A stretch of 64,000 nt of DNA from Anoxybacillus sp. J5B_2022 (lineage in GTDB: Bacteria; Bacillota; Bacilli; Bacillales; Anoxybacillaceae): positions 1 to 64,000 of the forward strand of contig NZ_JAPSMC010000004.1 of assembly GCF_026847645.1 (NCBI RefSeq). Direction: 5' to 3'. Position numbers and translations under genes: made by a program. Position 1 is the stretch's first letter. Each line of letters begins with the position of its first letter. Below the pieces are notes generated by a model that did not search any database, was not told where the DNA came from, and saw nothing but the letters and a program-made list of their open reading frames with translations. Of the stretch, positions 1-9,277 are shown piece after piece.

Positions 1-610
1 TAACCGCTATAGAAGTATTTCTTTCATAATGGTAATTCCAATAAACACTTTGAAAAGTTCCGTTCGCCGCATGTGTCGGCCAATCGTAAACTAAATGAAT
101 ATGTTGAGGCTCTACAAAACTTTCTGCGGTGTTTAATGATCCGAGTTTAGTGTCACTACCTACATATGTGTTATATCGGTCGGCATATCCGATAATGCGC
201 CCCCGCATAATAATTTCGTTTTCGGGATCTTCCGGGCCGTCGTAATCAGTTAAAACTAACCAACTCATAGGAAAATCGCCAACAGTATACCAAGACATAT
301 CTGGGTTTTTAAATACTACATCATACCTCGCTAAATTATAAAGCGGTCCGTAGTATTTAATAAATGATCCGCTCGCATATTCTATCGAATCAGTAAGAAA
401 AGCAAATAAAGCGGCTTGTCGTTGTAGTTCTTCCATGACTTTAGAGATAAAGTTTTCACTTTCTACCCGTTCGACTAACTTGCCGGTTAAAGCGTCAAAT
501 AATTCGATAGTGTGAACTCCCCTAACGCCTTTTATAGGCTTTTCTTTAATTATTTCGATCGCTTCGCCGGTTAAAAAATTACGTTTTGTCGCTTTACTTT
601 GTCGGATCAT
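1..610 (-). CDS. Phage tail/baseplate-region protein, unrecognised, truncated by window edge
   Basis: An open frame of 203 codons starts at an ATG at 610 behind an excellent ribosome binding site (GGAGGT at about 617-622) and runs off the left edge without a stop. It follows the Tal gene by 13 bases and is read in the same direction, so it belongs to the tail module and is probably distal tail, baseplate or fibre-associated. The visible protein begins MIRQSKATKRNF and has aromatic-rich stretches but no motif I recognise. No function can be assigned beyond position. The reading frame, RBS and spacing are seen; the tail role is inferred. Confidence 0.75.
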   Translation of the reverse strand, partial: MIRQSKATKRNFLTGEAIEIIKEKPIKGVRGVHTIELFDALTGKLVERVESENFISKVMEELQRQAALFAFLTDSIEYASGSFIKYYGPLYNLARYDVVFKNPDMSWYTVGDFPMSWLVLTDYDGPEDPENEIIMRGRIIGYADRYNTYVGSDTKLGSLNTAESFVEPQHIHLVYDWPTHAANGTFQSVYWNYHYERNTSIAV

Positions 611-623
611 AGTTTTACCTCCT

Positions 624-3110
624 TTATCGTTTGGTTATATTGATCGCTGCATGTGTAGCTATGCTGTTTTCATATTCTAGGCTGTGGTGTTCTCCTACAT
701 TCACGCGGTCCGGGCCATCCAAAGCAATAGTGACGGCTTGGTGCGTTTGGATCGTCGTGTAACTTGCTTTATTAAAACTATACATTTCCGCAATGCTCGG
801 CCGCGGTACTTCAGACGATAGACCGCCTAACAAGTTTTGTGCATATACAAACATTTGCAGGCCGTCTTGTGGTATGTCGATCGTGCCTGTACTTGTAAAC
901 ATTTGTATTTCTAGCATACCGGTACCGCTTGGCATTTGCGCAATGATAAACGGCAGCCCTATACTATGCCAACCCGCCGGCATATATTGTTTGATCGGCG
1001 GCCCTATGTCGGTACCGTTCATCATTATTTTAACTGTAACGGTTAACGCTGTCTTTGCCTCGCAAATTAACATTAAGCCAATTTGGGCGTTAGTGCTACC
1101 AAAATTCGTTATGCTTATTTGCAACGGGAAAAGCGGGCTCGTCCCTATCGTTTTCGCGGCCCCGGACGTTGCAAAAAGCAAATCGGGCTGCGCCGCTTGT
1201 ACGTCGCTACTGATACTCTCACTTGACACATCCCCTAAACCTGGCTCCAAAAAGCCCAGCTCTACCTCGTTCCTCCACGGTTCCTGCGGGTAAACCTTCA
1301 TGCGTAAAATCCGCGTTGTAACATCTAAATTTAGGTCCTCGTTGTATATTCTCACATCGTCGCCTAGATAAAACCGGTCTTCCTCTAGGCCGGTGATCGC
1401 GGATAAATCTAATACCGTGACTTGGTAGCTGATCCGCGGGAAAGCCATTTCCTTGAGCATGTCCTCGGCATACCTCTTCAAGTTGCCGGGCAAGATGAAT
1501 CGTTCATCTTCAAGGATGTATTCTTTTCTGTATTTCTGACGGGCTTCTGAAAGTGGCACGCCTTGTGAAACGTACCAATCGTAATTTTCTACATAGTTTT
1601 TTCCATCGTTCACGTCTGCGATTGTCAGCCCATTTTTTCCGTATGGGATGATGACTGTCGCCTCCGGTGGAGTGATGGTTCTCTTAACACTCTTGAGATT
1701 TTTTCGGTAGCGAAAAGATGCACCACGATTGCTGCCGATCCGCTTCACGAAATGCACCAGTCGGTTCATACTATCCCACTGAATTTCCAGACCAACAATT
1801 TTGGCTACTTGTCGAACAAGCCAAAGAGCTGTTTTTCGACTTTCTTTCAGGCTGAACACTTCATCTTCATATCCTGTTTCGATGATACCTACTTTCCAGT
1901 CAGTTCCGATCAAAATTTTGCTCAGTCCATTCCTCAATTCTTCTGTATTGATTTCGATTGTAGGAAAAACCCTGTTAAGTAATTCAATATACGCCAATTC
2001 CGCCGTGACAGCAAAAGTAAACTGCCCATCTTCATCCATACCATCCTCAATTTCTGTGACAATGTAGCGCCGATTTTTATAAACTAGTTGCCCATCGTAC
2101 TGAATGAGTCTCGTTTTTGGATCATTGAACGGCATTTCAAAATATAAAATGGATTTGTCATTTAGGAAGTCGTCGATATAGATGTTCTTCGCGTTTTCTA
2201 GATACGCAGCAAGACTTCCATCAAGCGTATATACGCGTATAATATCTCGATACACATTCGAGTGACGTCCTAGCGTTCGAACACCTCTTGCTTCTTCCCA
2301 TATAGATATACCTATGCTTTTTAGTATCGGAGTTACCTGCTCATTTTGTGTTTGTAGCGTCGCCCTAATCATTAGTCGTTGAAAATTTTGTATCTCATTC
2401 GGCAATTCTCCACCATTGACAACTTCATACCATTCTTCTTGGTCTGTCGATACTTCTACGATTACGGCCGTACCTACTGGCACTTCATAGTCAATTATCA
2501 CTCGACTTCCCGTTACATTTCGCACCATATCATTCGTAATCGCGGCAAGCCAAGTCCCTCTTGTTCGATACTTTGTCATCGTTGTATCTACGCCAGTGAT
2601 GGAAAGATTATCAATATACGCTTGGTCATCATTGCTGCTTACGCTTCCATCTTTGCTATACTGCCATTTAAATGTATATGTCCCCGATGTTAAATCTTTT
2701 GCAAAGTGTTTAAAACTTGTATTATTGCCGCTGTCTTTAAATTGTTCTACGCCGTTAATATAAAACCTTAAATAATCATAACCGCTTCCACTACTAACTA
2801 AATAGTCAAATTCAATACGCCCGCCCTGCGGCAAACTAATGGTTATTTCCGTCGCGCTTGCTTGGTTGTCCCCTATATCTTTATTGGTGTAAGAATATGA
2901 TCCGCTTGCCTTCCGCGCGGTTGTTCGCTGCCAATCGCCTTTGAACGTAAATTTCCGCTGTTCACCCTCAAAATCATCTATAACCGTACCAATCCCGCTC
3001 ACTTGATATCTTTCAAGCGTGAGACCGTTCGGACTTAAAACAAGGTTGTTGGTCGTTCCTTGATTCCATTGCTGTTCTTGAAATAGTTTGTTCAATTCAG
3101 ACAAAATCAC
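624..3110 (-). CDS. Phage tail-associated (Tal-like) minor structural protein
   Basis: 828 residues starting at GTG, behind a G-rich RBS at about 3118-3127. The middle (about 280-640) matches the siphophage minor structural/Tal N-terminal family: a beta-rich hub domain with segments such as VYTLDGSLAAYLENAK and YLGDDVRIYNEDLNLDVTTR. Residues about 40-170 look like an inserted jelly-roll module (starts VIDDFEGE, ends YIDNLSITG), which suggests carbohydrate binding. The last 180 residues are a Gly/Ser/Thr-rich beta domain likely to touch the host surface. The protein would close the tail tip beneath Dit. The family is known to act as hub or tail-tip; receptor binding by the extra modules is inferred. 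No lytic catalytic motif was recognised. Confidence 0.8.
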   Translation of the reverse strand: MILSELNKLFQEQQWNQGTTNNLVLSPNGLTLERYQVSGIGTVIDDFEGEQRKFTFKGDWQRTTARKASGSYSYTNKDIGDNQASATEITISLPQGGRIEFDYLVSSGSGYDYLRFYINGVEQFKDSGNNTSFKHFAKDLTSGTYTFKWQYSKDGSVSSNDDQAYIDNLSITGVDTTMTKYRTRGTWLAAITNDMVRNVTGSRVIIDYEVPVGTAVIVEVSTDQEEWYEVVNGGELPNEIQNFQRLMIRATLQTQNEQVTPILKSIGISIWEEARGVRTLGRHSNVYRDIIRVYTLDGSLAAYLENAKNIYIDDFLNDKSILYFEMPFNDPKTRLIQYDGQLVYKNRRYIVTEIEDGMDEDGQFTFAVTAELAYIELLNRVFPTIEINTEELRNGLSKILIGTDWKVGIIETGYEDEVFSLKESRKTALWLVRQVAKIVGLEIQWDSMNRLVHFVKRIGSNRGASFRYRKNLKSVKRTITPPEATVIIPYGKNGLTIADVNDGKNYVENYDWYVSQGVPLSEARQKYRKEYILEDERFILPGNLKRYAEDMLKEMAFPRISYQVTVLDLSAITGLEEDRFYLGDDVRIYNEDLNLDVTTRILRMKVYPQEPWRNEVELGFLEPGLGDVSSESISSDVQAAQPDLLFATSGAAKTIGTSPLFPLQISITNFGSTNAQIGLMLICEAKTALTVTVKIMMNGTDIGPPIKQYMPAGWHSIGLPFIIAQMPSGTGMLEIQMFTSTGTIDIPQDGLQMFVYAQNLLGGLSSEVPRPSIAEMYSFNKASYTTIQTHQAVTIALDGPDRVNVGEHHSLEYENSIATHAAINITKR

Positions 3111-3171
3111 GTAAGATACTCCCCCCTCTCCCTAAAAAATATAAAAAAAAAAGGCGTATACATACGCCCCT

Positions 3172-3921
3172 TTATGTTGCACTGATCACTGTTACCCTGA
3201 TTTTATCTGTCGTATTTTGAGCATAAAAATATAGCTCCTTTCCGTATTCCAAACGGAATTGTTGTCCAGGAGCTAAAGGGATTCCTTTCGTGCTGTCGAT
3301 ACCATTTTCACCAATGTAAACAGGAGCTGTGTTTGTTGCATCGGCGGTGATGATATATTCTACAATCCGTCCTTGTACAGACGACAAGGATATAATCAAC
3401 TCGCTTGTATTAGCGCTCCCCGCCGACTTAACTACTGATTTCATGTTCGTTGGCGACACTTTCGCTATTTGTAACACAGACGGTTGCGCAATACTCACAT
3501 TGACCGGCGTTGCACTATCTACGCGGACAGTCGGATTATTCGCGATGTCTACGGACCCGATTTTGTTGCTCCCAGCAGGCAGGGCACCGGCCATATTAAC
3601 ATTTACCGCTGTTGCACTGTCTACACGAACGGTTGGGCTATTAGCTATATCAACAGACCCGATTTTATTCGTTCCGGTGGGAATCGGCGCACTCAAGACG
3701 CTTTTAAAGGCATCGTTTTGTAGCGTGCTCGGTAGCTTCGCGATTAACGCTTTCAGCAACCCAATGACTGTTTGTGCTGTAGCTGGATCGGTTGTCGAGC
3801 CCAGCGCCTCGATATCCCCATTCAACGCCTTCATGAACATGTGCCACTTGGCGCCATCATAATATGATGAGGTCAGTTTATTGTCTAAATCTGTATTCAA
3901 TCTCCCGTTTTGCTGTGGCAT
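3172..3921 (-). CDS. Phage tail-module protein with a duplicated 28-residue repeat
   Basis: 249 residues, ATG start with AAGGAGGA 6 bases upstream. It lies between Dit and Tal, where most related phages have no gene. Residues about 81-108 and 115-142 are near-identical copies (cores NKIGSVDIAN and TVRVDSAT), spaced 34 residues apart. The C-terminal 90 residues look like a small beta-sandwich. It has no signal peptide or membrane segment. Position argues for a tail-tip or decoration role. I do not recognise a family, and the function is inferred from context only. Confidence 0.7.
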   Translation of the reverse strand: MPQQNGRLNTDLDNKLTSSYYDGAKWHMFMKALNGDIEALGSTTDPATAQTVIGLLKALIAKLPSTLQNDAFKSVLSAPIPTGTNKIGSVDIANSPTVRVDSATAVNVNMAGALPAGSNKIGSVDIANNPTVRVDSATPVNVSIAQPSVLQIAKVSPTNMKSVVKSAGSANTSELIISLSSVQGRIVEYIITADATNTAPVYIGENGIDSTKGIPLAPGQQFRLEYGKELYFYAQNTTDKIRVTVISAT

Positions 3922-3933
3922 GCGTTATCCTCC

Positions 3934-4716
3934 TTATAGATATCGTTCTTGCCAAACAAGACGAATTCGAGCCTTCCGTCCATTTGCGCTACTATATGCC
4001 AATGTGTTGCCGCCAGGAAAAAACGCCCCGAATTCGCCATCAATCATCGAAAGAATATTATTTTCCGCAGTGTCATATGCTCCGGTTGTGACAATATCTC
4101 GTTCCATGCTTTTCGTTGCTAAAAAGCTCTCCGTGTTGATTTCAATTGAAGAGTTAGGTGTTAGAACGCCGCTATACAACAAATATTTGTCATTGATTGT
4201 GATTTTAGGGTTTTGGATTTCCCCATACGCCGCTTGAATCACAACAGAGGGATAAGTTTCTGCCGTTCCGCCGTTTGAAATGTACTGCACACTATTGGAG
4301 TCCATTTCAAATAAGATCTCTTGAGCCTCCATTGCATATTTGAATGGATCACAAACGAATTCAATGGTTAATTTACCAAAAGTAAATATTTCTTCAAAAT
4401 TGGGTGAGGATTTCACTTTCCCCATATAAAAAACATTTGGTTCATCACTAAATACAAGCATTCTTTTTCTATCGGATGATAGCCAAGCACTTATACGGGT
4501 TATCGTCTGCATCCTCTCCGATTTTTCATGCGTTTTTAGCAAACAAGACACACTCACAATTCGATCGCCGAAGGGCTGTGGGAAAAGGTATGATCCATGT
4601 CGCCCTGGGATTTGTTCATAGTGGTCACGTATTTCAGGTAATACAGATCGTGAAACATGAGAAATGCGTAAGGAAAAATCCTTGCTGCTCTTTCCATCTA
4701 AAACAAAATATTTCAT
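3934..4716 (-). CDS. Distal tail protein (Dit), siphophage tail family
   Basis: 260 residues. The N-terminal half has the Dit pattern: MKYFVLDGKSSKDFSL, the IPGRHGSY loop, and a C-terminal galectin-like half beginning after EFVCDPFKY. Dit forms the hexameric ring joining the tail tube to the tip. Its start overlaps the stop of the tape-measure gene by 4 bases, consistent with translational coupling and with the usual TMP-Dit-Tal order. Length is typical for the family. Confidence 0.88.
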   Translation of the reverse strand: MKYFVLDGKSSKDFSLRISHVSRSVLPEIRDHYEQIPGRHGSYLFPQPFGDRIVSVSCLLKTHEKSERMQTITRISAWLSSDRKRMLVFSDEPNVFYMGKVKSSPNFEEIFTFGKLTIEFVCDPFKYAMEAQEILFEMDSNSVQYISNGGTAETYPSVVIQAAYGEIQNPKITINDKYLLYSGVLTPNSSIEINTESFLATKSMERDIVTTGAYDTAENNILSMIDGEFGAFFPGGNTLAYSSANGRKARIRLVWQERYL

Positions 4717-7700
4717 AATCGCTCTCCTCGACTCCGCTTACTTATACGCCTTAAATTTTCTAATTCACGGCTAAATCGAATGATATCCCTGTCATTTCGT
4801 ACAATCATATTTTCAATGACAATTGTCACTCCTTCAGTCTGCCTGTCCTTTGCCATATCACCAACCACATTCGTTTCAACAACATGCTGAATCGCCGCTG
4901 GCTTTATACTTGGCAGGGCGATGTTGCCGATTTGTTGACCGGCTTTTGCTACTCGTTTTGCCATATCAACAACGCTATTCTCAGCGAGCTTTGCATCGTC
5001 AGTAATACCGATTGCTAAACCTTGTGACAAATATCCGCCATATTCCGCAAACAAACGACTCGGACTGCGAATGCCGAAAAAGTTTTTGATTTTGTCTGTT
5101 AGCCCAGAGAGCATAGATCTAACCTTATCCCATAACCAATCTGCCATGCTACTCATACCGTTCCATATACCACGAAGCAAGTCTTTCCCGATTTCTACAA
5201 AACTACTTGCCCAGCCTCTTGCCGTATTTTTGATTCCTTCCCATATGCTGATTAACGTGTCTCTTACACCACCAAAGATATTAGAAACCGCGCTTCTTAA
5301 GCTGTTGAATGTGTTTTGTACGGCAGAAGATAAACCACTAACGATATTGCTAACGCTAATTTTGATCGTGTTCCACACATTAGTAGCAGTATTTTTTACG
5401 CCATCCCATAAATTTGATAAAAATGACGCTATCGCATTAAAAATAGTCGTTGCTGTTGTTTTTAACCCATCCCAAACGGCGATAACAGTTGTCTTAATGA
5501 CGTTCCAAACAGTCGTAAAAATCGTTTTGTATATATTGAGTACAGTCGTAAAATACGCTTTTATCCCCTCAAAAATGGCTGTGGCCGCCGTTTTTAGTCC
5601 TTCCCAAACGGTTGTGACTACCGTTTTAATACCTTCCCATACGGTTGTAAAAATCGTTTTATAAATGTTAAAGACCGTTGTAAAATACGTTTTTAGCCCA
5701 TCCCAGACCGCCACAGCTACTGCTTTTATTCCTTCCCATGTTGCCGACAAAAACTCTTTGATTTCATCCCAATTCTTATATAGCACAACACCGATAGCTA
5801 CTAATCCGGCAATTGCTCCGATTGCAATTCCGATCGGACCAGTAATAGCAGCTATCGCACTTGAAAAAACTCCTGCCATTCCACCAGCGCTAGCCAGCAC
5901 GCCTGCCAACGCTCCAAATCCTTGCATGGCAGTTCCTACAATCGACAATACAATGCCAATGGATGCAACGATCCCGAGCAAAACAGCTGAAATAGCCGCT
6001 CCGATTACGATAAATTGCTGCATACCTGTTGGTAAGCTGTTAAAAGCATTAAATAGACCTTGTAGAGCCTCAGCAACGATACGTATTGCTGGAGCTAACG
6101 CATCTCCAATAGAAATTTGTGCGGTTTCAATAGCGCCGCCTAGTTCCTCAAGAGCCCCCTTTAAGTTATCCTTCATTTTTTCGGCCGCTTCTTTTGACGC
6201 CCCGCTTGAGTTTTGAAGGGATTTTGTCAAAGAGTCTAGTTTTTGTGGCCCAGCTTCAATCACCGTCAACATACCACTTGCTGCTTCTGTTCCGAAAATA
6301 GTTGAAAGTGCCGCAAGTTTTTGGGCATTACTCATATTTTTTGTTTTCTCAGAAAGCTGTCCAATAATATCGCCAAAAGGTAACATTCTTCCTTGCGCAT
6401 CCGTCACTTGAATGCCTAATGAAGCTAATGCCTCTCGTGCCTCCTTTGGGGGATCCGATAATCGAATGAGCGCACCACGCAATGTTGTACCAGCCTGCTC
6501 GCCACGGATACCGTTATTGGCCATAATTTCTGTTGCTGCCGCAAGTTCCTCAAGGGAAATACCTAATGTTTTTGCAATTGGGGCTGCATACTTGAACGTG
6601 TACTGCATATCCTGCACACCTGCTGCAGAGTCGTTTGCAGCTTGCGCTAGAACATCCGCTACTCTTGACGCCTCTCCTGCTTCGAGACCAAATGCATTGA
6701 GTGCTGATGATACTGTGTCAGCAACAAGCGCCATGTCCTCCCCGGATGCTTCTGCTGCAGCTATGATACCAGGCATAGCTGCGAGAATTTGATTCGTGTT
6801 GTACCCCATCGCGCCCATGATTTCCATACCTTGTGCAACCTCAGTAGCTGACTTAGACGTCGATGAACCAAGATCAAGAGCAGCCTGTTTGAGTTTCTCT
6901 AATTCATTCGGCGTCGCCCCTGCAATCGCCCCTACCCGAGACAATTGCGCTTCAAAATCCATCGATTTTTTGACAGAAACACCTAATGCACCACTAATTG
7001 CGGCGCTTGCTACACCGAATGATGCAGCAATTTGCGCTCCCGATGATTGAAGATTATTTCCGACGTCTTGCAACCGCTGCCCTGTTTCGTTCAGTTTTGT
7101 TTGTAGTTGCCCCCAAGCTGTTTCTTGTTGTTGAATCGTTTGGTTTAGTTGTCGTAGTTGCGCCTCAGTTTCTTTCATTTCCGCGGTCGCTTTATTGTAG
7201 GCAATTATGAGGTCATTTGTTTCCTTCGCATCCGCTCCTTTTGCCTTTACGCTTTCATCATATAGTCGCTTTAATTCCGATACTTTCGTTTTCTGTAGTT
7301 CAAGTGTTTGAGCCAAACTATTTGCTTTCGTACGCAATTGTTCAGACGTTGAGCCAAAATTTTCGATACCTGCTGTTGCAGCGCGAAATTCGGAGTCAAT
7401 CACTTTCAACTGCTGGTCAATTTTTTGTAAACTTTGTGTTACCGCTTGCTCCAGCTTAGTAAAGCCGTTCGTTTGCCTTTCAATCTCTTTATTTGTCTGC
7501 TGCAGCTGCGCCTCGGTCTTTTTCATCTCTGCGACAGCTTTGTTATAGGCAATAAGAAGCTTCTCGGTTTCAGCTGCGTCTTTTCCTTTCGTTTGCGCAC
7601 TTTCTTCATATCTGCGCTTTAACTCAGCGACTTTCGCCTCGTGTAACTGTAGCTTTTGTGTGAGGGATTCCGCTTTAATTTGCAATCCTTCCAAACCATT

Positions 7701-7841
7701 TTCAAAATCCTTCACCCCACCGGTAGCCGCTTTAAACTCAGCGTCAACAAGCCTCAGCTTGCGATTGACTGCCTCAATGCTCGTCGTAAAATTTGCGCTA
7801 TCTAAACCAAGCGACACTCGCAACGTACCAACTTCCGCCAT
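4713..7841 (-). CDS. Tail tape measure protein
   Basis: 1042 residues from the ATG at 7841, chosen because GGTGG lies 7-10 bases upstream; a longer frame to 7871 has no such site. Residues about 24-125 and 138-239 are a tandem duplication of one coiled-coil unit (LRLVDAEFKAATGG versus LKVIDSEFRAATAG). A TP901-type core and hydrophobic segments follow. From about 690 to 850 there are W/F-spaced 11-residue repeats (VWEGIKT, VWDGLKT) typical of tape measures, then the C-terminal FFGIRSPSRLFAEYGGYL motif. By the usual 0.15 nm per residue the tail would be about 155 nm; that is a family rule of thumb, not a measurement. Confidence 0.93.
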   Translation of the reverse strand: MAEVGTLRVSLGLDSANFTTSIEAVNRKLRLVDAEFKAATGGVKDFENGLEGLQIKAESLTQKLQLHEAKVAELKRRYEESAQTKGKDAAETEKLLIAYNKAVAEMKKTEAQLQQTNKEIERQTNGFTKLEQAVTQSLQKIDQQLKVIDSEFRAATAGIENFGSTSEQLRTKANSLAQTLELQKTKVSELKRLYDESVKAKGADAKETNDLIIAYNKATAEMKETEAQLRQLNQTIQQQETAWGQLQTKLNETGQRLQDVGNNLQSSGAQIAASFGVASAAISGALGVSVKKSMDFEAQLSRVGAIAGATPNELEKLKQAALDLGSSTSKSATEVAQGMEIMGAMGYNTNQILAAMPGIIAAAEASGEDMALVADTVSSALNAFGLEAGEASRVADVLAQAANDSAAGVQDMQYTFKYAAPIAKTLGISLEELAAATEIMANNGIRGEQAGTTLRGALIRLSDPPKEAREALASLGIQVTDAQGRMLPFGDIIGQLSEKTKNMSNAQKLAALSTIFGTEAASGMLTVIEAGPQKLDSLTKSLQNSSGASKEAAEKMKDNLKGALEELGGAIETAQISIGDALAPAIRIVAEALQGLFNAFNSLPTGMQQFIVIGAAISAVLLGIVASIGIVLSIVGTAMQGFGALAGVLASAGGMAGVFSSAIAAITGPIGIAIGAIAGLVAIGVVLYKNWDEIKEFLSATWEGIKAVAVAVWDGLKTYFTTVFNIYKTIFTTVWEGIKTVVTTVWEGLKTAATAIFEGIKAYFTTVLNIYKTIFTTVWNVIKTTVIAVWDGLKTTATTIFNAIASFLSNLWDGVKNTATNVWNTIKISVSNIVSGLSSAVQNTFNSLRSAVSNIFGGVRDTLISIWEGIKNTARGWASSFVEIGKDLLRGIWNGMSSMADWLWDKVRSMLSGLTDKIKNFFGIRSPSRLFAEYGGYLSQGLAIGITDDAKLAENSVVDMAKRVAKAGQQIGNIALPSIKPAAIQHVVETNVVGDMAKDRQTEGVTIVIENMIVRNDRDIIRFSRELENLRRISKRSRGERL

Positions 7842-7854
7842 CGTTTCACCACCT

Positions 7855-8022
7855 TTACAACAACTGCTCAATCATCAGCCGTTCTTTTCGCGTCTCTTTT
7901 TCCTCCGCATAGTCCAGAAGCTCAAAATAAAAGCCGATGTCCATCTCATCCACGAGGTACATCGGTATTCCGTTCTTAATGTGCGTTAGGTAAAACTCTT
8001 TCACCGCGTCATATGGGTCCAT
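7855..8022 (-). CDS. Tail assembly chaperone, T-frame (read as GT fusion by -1 frameshift)
   Basis: A short frame of 55 codons (MDPYDAVKEFYLTH to MIEQLL) sits between the G gene and the tape measure. It is open without a stop, in the -1 frame, all the way back to the slippery heptamer at 8040-8046 near the end of the G gene. A frameshift there would join about 96 G residues to 61 further residues, a GT protein of about 157 aa. In lambda-like siphophages G and GT coat and load the tape measure protein. Separate initiation at this ATG seems less likely because no strong RBS precedes it. Confidence 0.75.
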   Translation of the reverse strand: MDPYDAVKEFYLTHIKNGIPMYLVDEMDIGFYFELLDYAEEKETRKERLMIEQLL

Positions 8023-8033
8023 TTCAGACCCCG

Positions 8034-8327
8034 TTACACGTTTGGGTCATTCGTTTTCGCCACTCCAATGACTTTGTTCATACAATCTGAAATGGTTGGA
8101 ATGAGGCGATCCGCCGCAATGCCATCGTAAAATTCATCGACCGTAAATTGCCCGTTAAACAATTCGACGATGAAGGCAATGATGGAATCCAGCGCCTCCA
8201 CATCAATATTGTTAAAGTCATATTTTTTACGTAGTTCCAATGCGCGACGAAACATACGCGCCTTTACGAACGGAACGGTAAATGTTTTTTCTTGGCCATT
8301 GATTAATAATGTAACTTGCATATTCAT
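8034..8327 (-). CDS. Tail assembly chaperone G
   Basis: 97 residues, short and acidic, directly upstream of the tape-measure gene, with the N-terminal beta hairpin (LLINGQEKTFTVPFVKARMFRRALEL) seen in Gram-positive phage tail assembly chaperones. It sits between the major tail protein and the tape measure, the canonical location. Its 3' end carries the CCCAAAC slippery site three codons before its TAA stop. Confidence 0.85.
   Translation of the reverse strand: MNMQVTLLINGQEKTFTVPFVKARMFRRALELRKKYDFNNIDVEALDSIIAFIVELFNGQFTVDEFYDGIAADRLIPTISDCMNKVIGVAKTNDPNV
8040..8046 (-). promoter_or_regulatory. Programmed -1 frameshift slippery heptamer
   Basis: Minus-strand sequence CCCAAAC fits the X XXY YYZ rule exactly in the G frame (C CCA AAC). 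After slippage the frame continues CGT GTA ACG GGG TCT GAA ATG into the T frame with no stop. Position near the end of G and before the tape measure is where siphophages place this recoding site. Confidence 0.75.
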
Positions 8328-8372
8328 TCCTCCATGTTATGAATTTGAAAGAGAAAGGGCTTCCCCTTTCCC

Positions 8373-8942
8373 TTATGGCGTTGTTGTTTCTTGATATACA
8401 GCACTAAACCAATTTTGAATTACTGCTGGATCAACACCTTGATCTTTCGTATTGACCGATGCTTTCCAAGCCTCATCGAATTCTCGTTTTACAAATTTCC
8501 CTTTTAGCGTCGGTGTCTGAAATTCAACTTTATCTCCTTTTGTTTTGTATTGCTCTTCAGGCAATTCAAATTTCCCTTTATACAGCCACACATATTTCTG
8601 TCCCCCGTTCGAAAGAGGAAGAATAAACCCAAGTGCGACATATGGTGCTGTATCGTCGCTTTTTTGAATAACGACGCCATCATCATTAATCGTTGCGCCT
8701 AACAAAAATGCCTGCATCTCTGTTGAAATGTCATCCACTCCGATTTCTACTTCAATTTCACCAAGAGACGAAGCAACTTCAGCTGGTCCGTCATCCGCAT
8801 ACAACGTTTCTGTGTTTACCTTCGGGCTAATTTTTGCTTCAATCGCCTTCGCCAACCGCTTCGGCGTATCGTACTGAACCCCAGTGAAATTGTCCTTAAT
8901 CAACTTAGCTACATATGGATGTTTCAAACCGATTACTGCCAT
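8373..8942 (-). CDS. Major tail (tube) protein, phi13-type
   Basis: 189 residues from the ATG at 8942, with AGGAGGG 6 bases upstream (a frame extending to 8960 lacks an RBS). The sequence starts MAVIGLKHPYVAKL and has the phi13 major tail protein signatures: an N-terminal YDTPKRLAKAIEAKISP strand, GEIEVEIGVDDIS in the middle, and FVKREFDEAWKA near the end. It forms the tail tube around the tape measure. Neighbours (terminator, chaperones) support this. Confidence 0.9.
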   Translation of the reverse strand: MAVIGLKHPYVAKLIKDNFTGVQYDTPKRLAKAIEAKISPKVNTETLYADDGPAEVASSLGEIEVEIGVDDISTEMQAFLLGATINDDGVVIQKSDDTAPYVALGFILPLSNGGQKYVWLYKGKFELPEEQYKTKGDKVEFQTPTLKGKFVKREFDEAWKASVNTKDQGVDPAVIQNWFSAVYQETTTP

Positions 8943-8953
8943 CGTATTCCCTC

Positions 8954-9277
8954 CTAACAAACATAAGAAAATCGAATTGCTTTATGGTATGTTTTTGTTT
9001 CTTGTTCGAATAAATCCACTTCCGATGTGCGACGAAATCCTGCTGCTATCATTCTTTCTTTGACTTGTTGCGTTAGATCGGTATAGTCCGTCTTACTCCA
9101 AATGTCAATTTGAAAAAAGTGTGCCGTTTGTTGTTCTTCATCGTCCGCATTCAGCGCTGAAAACTGATTGTATTCAAAGAAGGTAATATACGTCTTTTCT
9201 TTTCCCTCATACGTTTGAAACGCGACTGGAACACCGAGAGGTTTTAGTGTGTCAATGATCATCTTATTTAAGCTCAT
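8954..9277 (-). CDS. Putative tail terminator / tail completion protein
   Basis: 107 residues. Between an HK97 gp10-like gene and the major tail protein, siphophages encode the tail terminator that caps the tube and docks it to the head. The sequence (DTLKPLGVPVAFQTYEGKEKTYITF, then a helix after DYTDLTQQVKERM) resembles this small alpha/beta family of gp17-like proteins. Assignment rests mainly on gene order. It overlaps the upstream gene by 4 bases. Confidence 0.75.
   Translation of the reverse strand: MSLNKMIIDTLKPLGVPVAFQTYEGKEKTYITFFEYNQFSALNADDEEQQTAHFFQIDIWSKTDYTDLTQQVKERMIAAGFRRTSEVDLFEQETKTYHKAIRFSYVC

Noticed and set aside
5071-6216. Two long plus-strand frames opposite the tape measure gene
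   Set aside because: They arise from the repetitive, stop-poor complement of the tape-measure repeats; no RBS and no family features.
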